NCBI GenBank assembly: GCA_044349205.1
Contig: JBIKRJ010000113.1
Location: 1 to 7,757, forward strand
Length of the DNA: 7,757 nucleotides
Origin: UBA9547 sp044349205
Lineage (GTDB): Bacteria; Bacteroidota; Bacteroidia; Cytophagales; UBA9547
Direction: 5' to 3'
The notes under the pieces were generated by a model. The model did no database searches, was not told where the DNA came from, and was given only the letters and a program-made list of their open reading frames with translations. How positions within the stretch are numbered: the stretch's first letter is position 1; the number at the start of each line of letters is the position of its first letter. Below are positions 7,174 to 7,757 of the stretch, one piece after another. A program made the translations under genes and the position numbers.

Positions 7174-7204
7174 AAATAAGGGGGCTTTTGCCCCTTTATT
7201 TTTA
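7171..7204 (+). terminator. Strong intrinsic terminator overlapping the ppiD stop codon
   Basis: Arms 7171-7185 and 7190-7204 pair over 15 bp with a single G-U wobble around a TTTT loop. The GC core is GGGGGC/GCCCC, flanked by an A-rich left arm and a TTTATTTTT right arm that serves as the U-tract. The stop codon TAA at 7171-7173 forms the base of the stem. The near-perfect symmetry means it could also work on the other strand. Confidence 0.92.
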
Positions 7205-7224
7205 GTCAAAATTCAACACAAAAC

Positions 7225-7757
7225 ATGAAAAAGATTGTAATTACAGGAGGGGCAGGCTTCATAGGTTCTCATGTGGTCAGGTTGTTTGTAAACAAATATC
7301 CCGAATACCATATTTTCAATTTGGATTTGCTTACCTATGCGGGCAATCTTGAAAACGTAAGCGATATTGAAAACAAGCCCAACTACACTTTTATTAAAGC
7401 CGATATCACCAATGCAGCTGAGATAGATCGCCTTTTTGATGTACACAAGTTTGATTCGGTCATTCATTTGGCAGCCGAATCGCATGTGGATAGGTCTATC
7501 ACCGACCCCTTGGCCTTTATCAATACCAATGTGATAGGAACAGCCAACTTACTCAATGCTGCCAAAAGAATTTGGAAAGACGATTTACCCAACCACCTTT
7601 TCTACCACGTTTCTACCGACGAGGTGTACGGTTCTCTGCACGATGGAGGTTTCTTTTTGGAAACTACTCCATACGACCCACAATCACCCTACAGTGCTTC
7701 TAAGGCGGCTTCCGATCATTTGGTGAGGGCGTACCACAATACCTACAAAATTCCCGT
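7225..7757 (+). CDS. rfbB: dTDP-glucose 4,6-dehydratase, N-terminal part, cut by window edge
   Basis: The first 177 full codons of an extended short-chain dehydrogenase/reductase that converts dTDP-D-glucose to dTDP-4-keto-6-deoxyglucose, the second step of dTDP-L-rhamnose and related deoxysugar synthesis in the cytoplasm. The NAD-binding motif is G8-x-x-G11-x-x-G14 (TGGAGFIGSH). The RmlB hallmarks LLTYAGNLEN (35-44), HLAAESHVDRSI (81-92), the catalytic Thr-Asp-Glu in VSTDEVYG (T131, D132, E133) and Y156-x-x-x-K160 in PYSASKAASDH are all present. This set separates it from UDP-glucose epimerases. About half of the usual length of roughly 350 residues is inside the window. The ATG at 7225 lies 20 nt after the ppiD terminator. 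It probably opens a polysaccharide or O-antigen nucleotide-sugar cluster to the right. Confidence 0.95.
   Translation, partial: MKKIVITGGAGFIGSHVVRLFVNKYPEYHIFNLDLLTYAGNLENVSDIENKPNYTFIKADITNAAEIDRLFDVHKFDSVIHLAAESHVDRSITDPLAFINTNVIGTANLLNAAKRIWKDDLPNHLFYHVSTDEVYGSLHDGGFFLETTPYDPQSPYSASKAASDHLVRAYHNTYKIP

Noticed and set aside
7213..7485. Minus-strand frame of 90 codons across the rfbB start
   Set aside because: It is antisense to the conserved RmlB N terminus and has no supporting features.

Overview
The window looks like the chromosome of a member of the Bacteroidota, probably a Cytophagia/Cytophagales-type organism. Three things point there. The base composition is AT-rich and Shine-Dalgarno sequences are absent ahead of the starts. 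TAnnTTTG (Bacteroidota -7 type) boxes occur upstream of genes. The long PpiD-like periplasmic isomerase followed by an RmlB/RfbB dehydratase is of Bacteroidota type. No rRNA, tRNA, CRISPR array, transposase or phage gene was seen.

Left half (1-2992, minus strand): four genes read leftward with very short gaps (30, 12 and 7 nt), so they look like one operon. In transcription order they are: a small basic protein with an Ig-like beta-sandwich segment (2381-2992, or to 3052 with the longer start); a four-helix DUF4407-type membrane protein with a long coiled coil between helices 3 and 4 (1088-2350); a 254-residue membrane protein that looks like a shortened paralogue of it, with the coiled coil missing (311-1075); and a frame lacking any ATG that runs off the left edge (1-303).

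Middle (3081-4850, plus strand): a divergent gene encodes a six-helix voltage-gated-type cation channel. It has a textbook arginine-rich S4, but its pore loop lacks the K+ signature TVGYG and is about five residues longer than usual. It is fused to a cytoplasmic domain of about 300 residues that I do not recognise. The channel and the DUF4407 operon are head-to-head around a short shared control region, so they may form one membrane-associated functional unit. This is inference from layout only.

Right half (4851-7757, plus strand): a 214-bp intergenic region holds a possible weak terminator for the channel gene, a short palindrome, and a candidate promoter whose -7 box overlaps a second palindrome. 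Then come a 702-residue PpiD/SurA-type peptidyl-prolyl isomerase, a very strong intrinsic terminator overlapping its stop codon, and the first 177 codons of dTDP-glucose 4,6-dehydratase, which starts a nucleotide-sugar/polysaccharide locus continuing past the right edge. This half is ordinary housekeeping and envelope biology; the left two-thirds is accessory and is where the unusual features lie.
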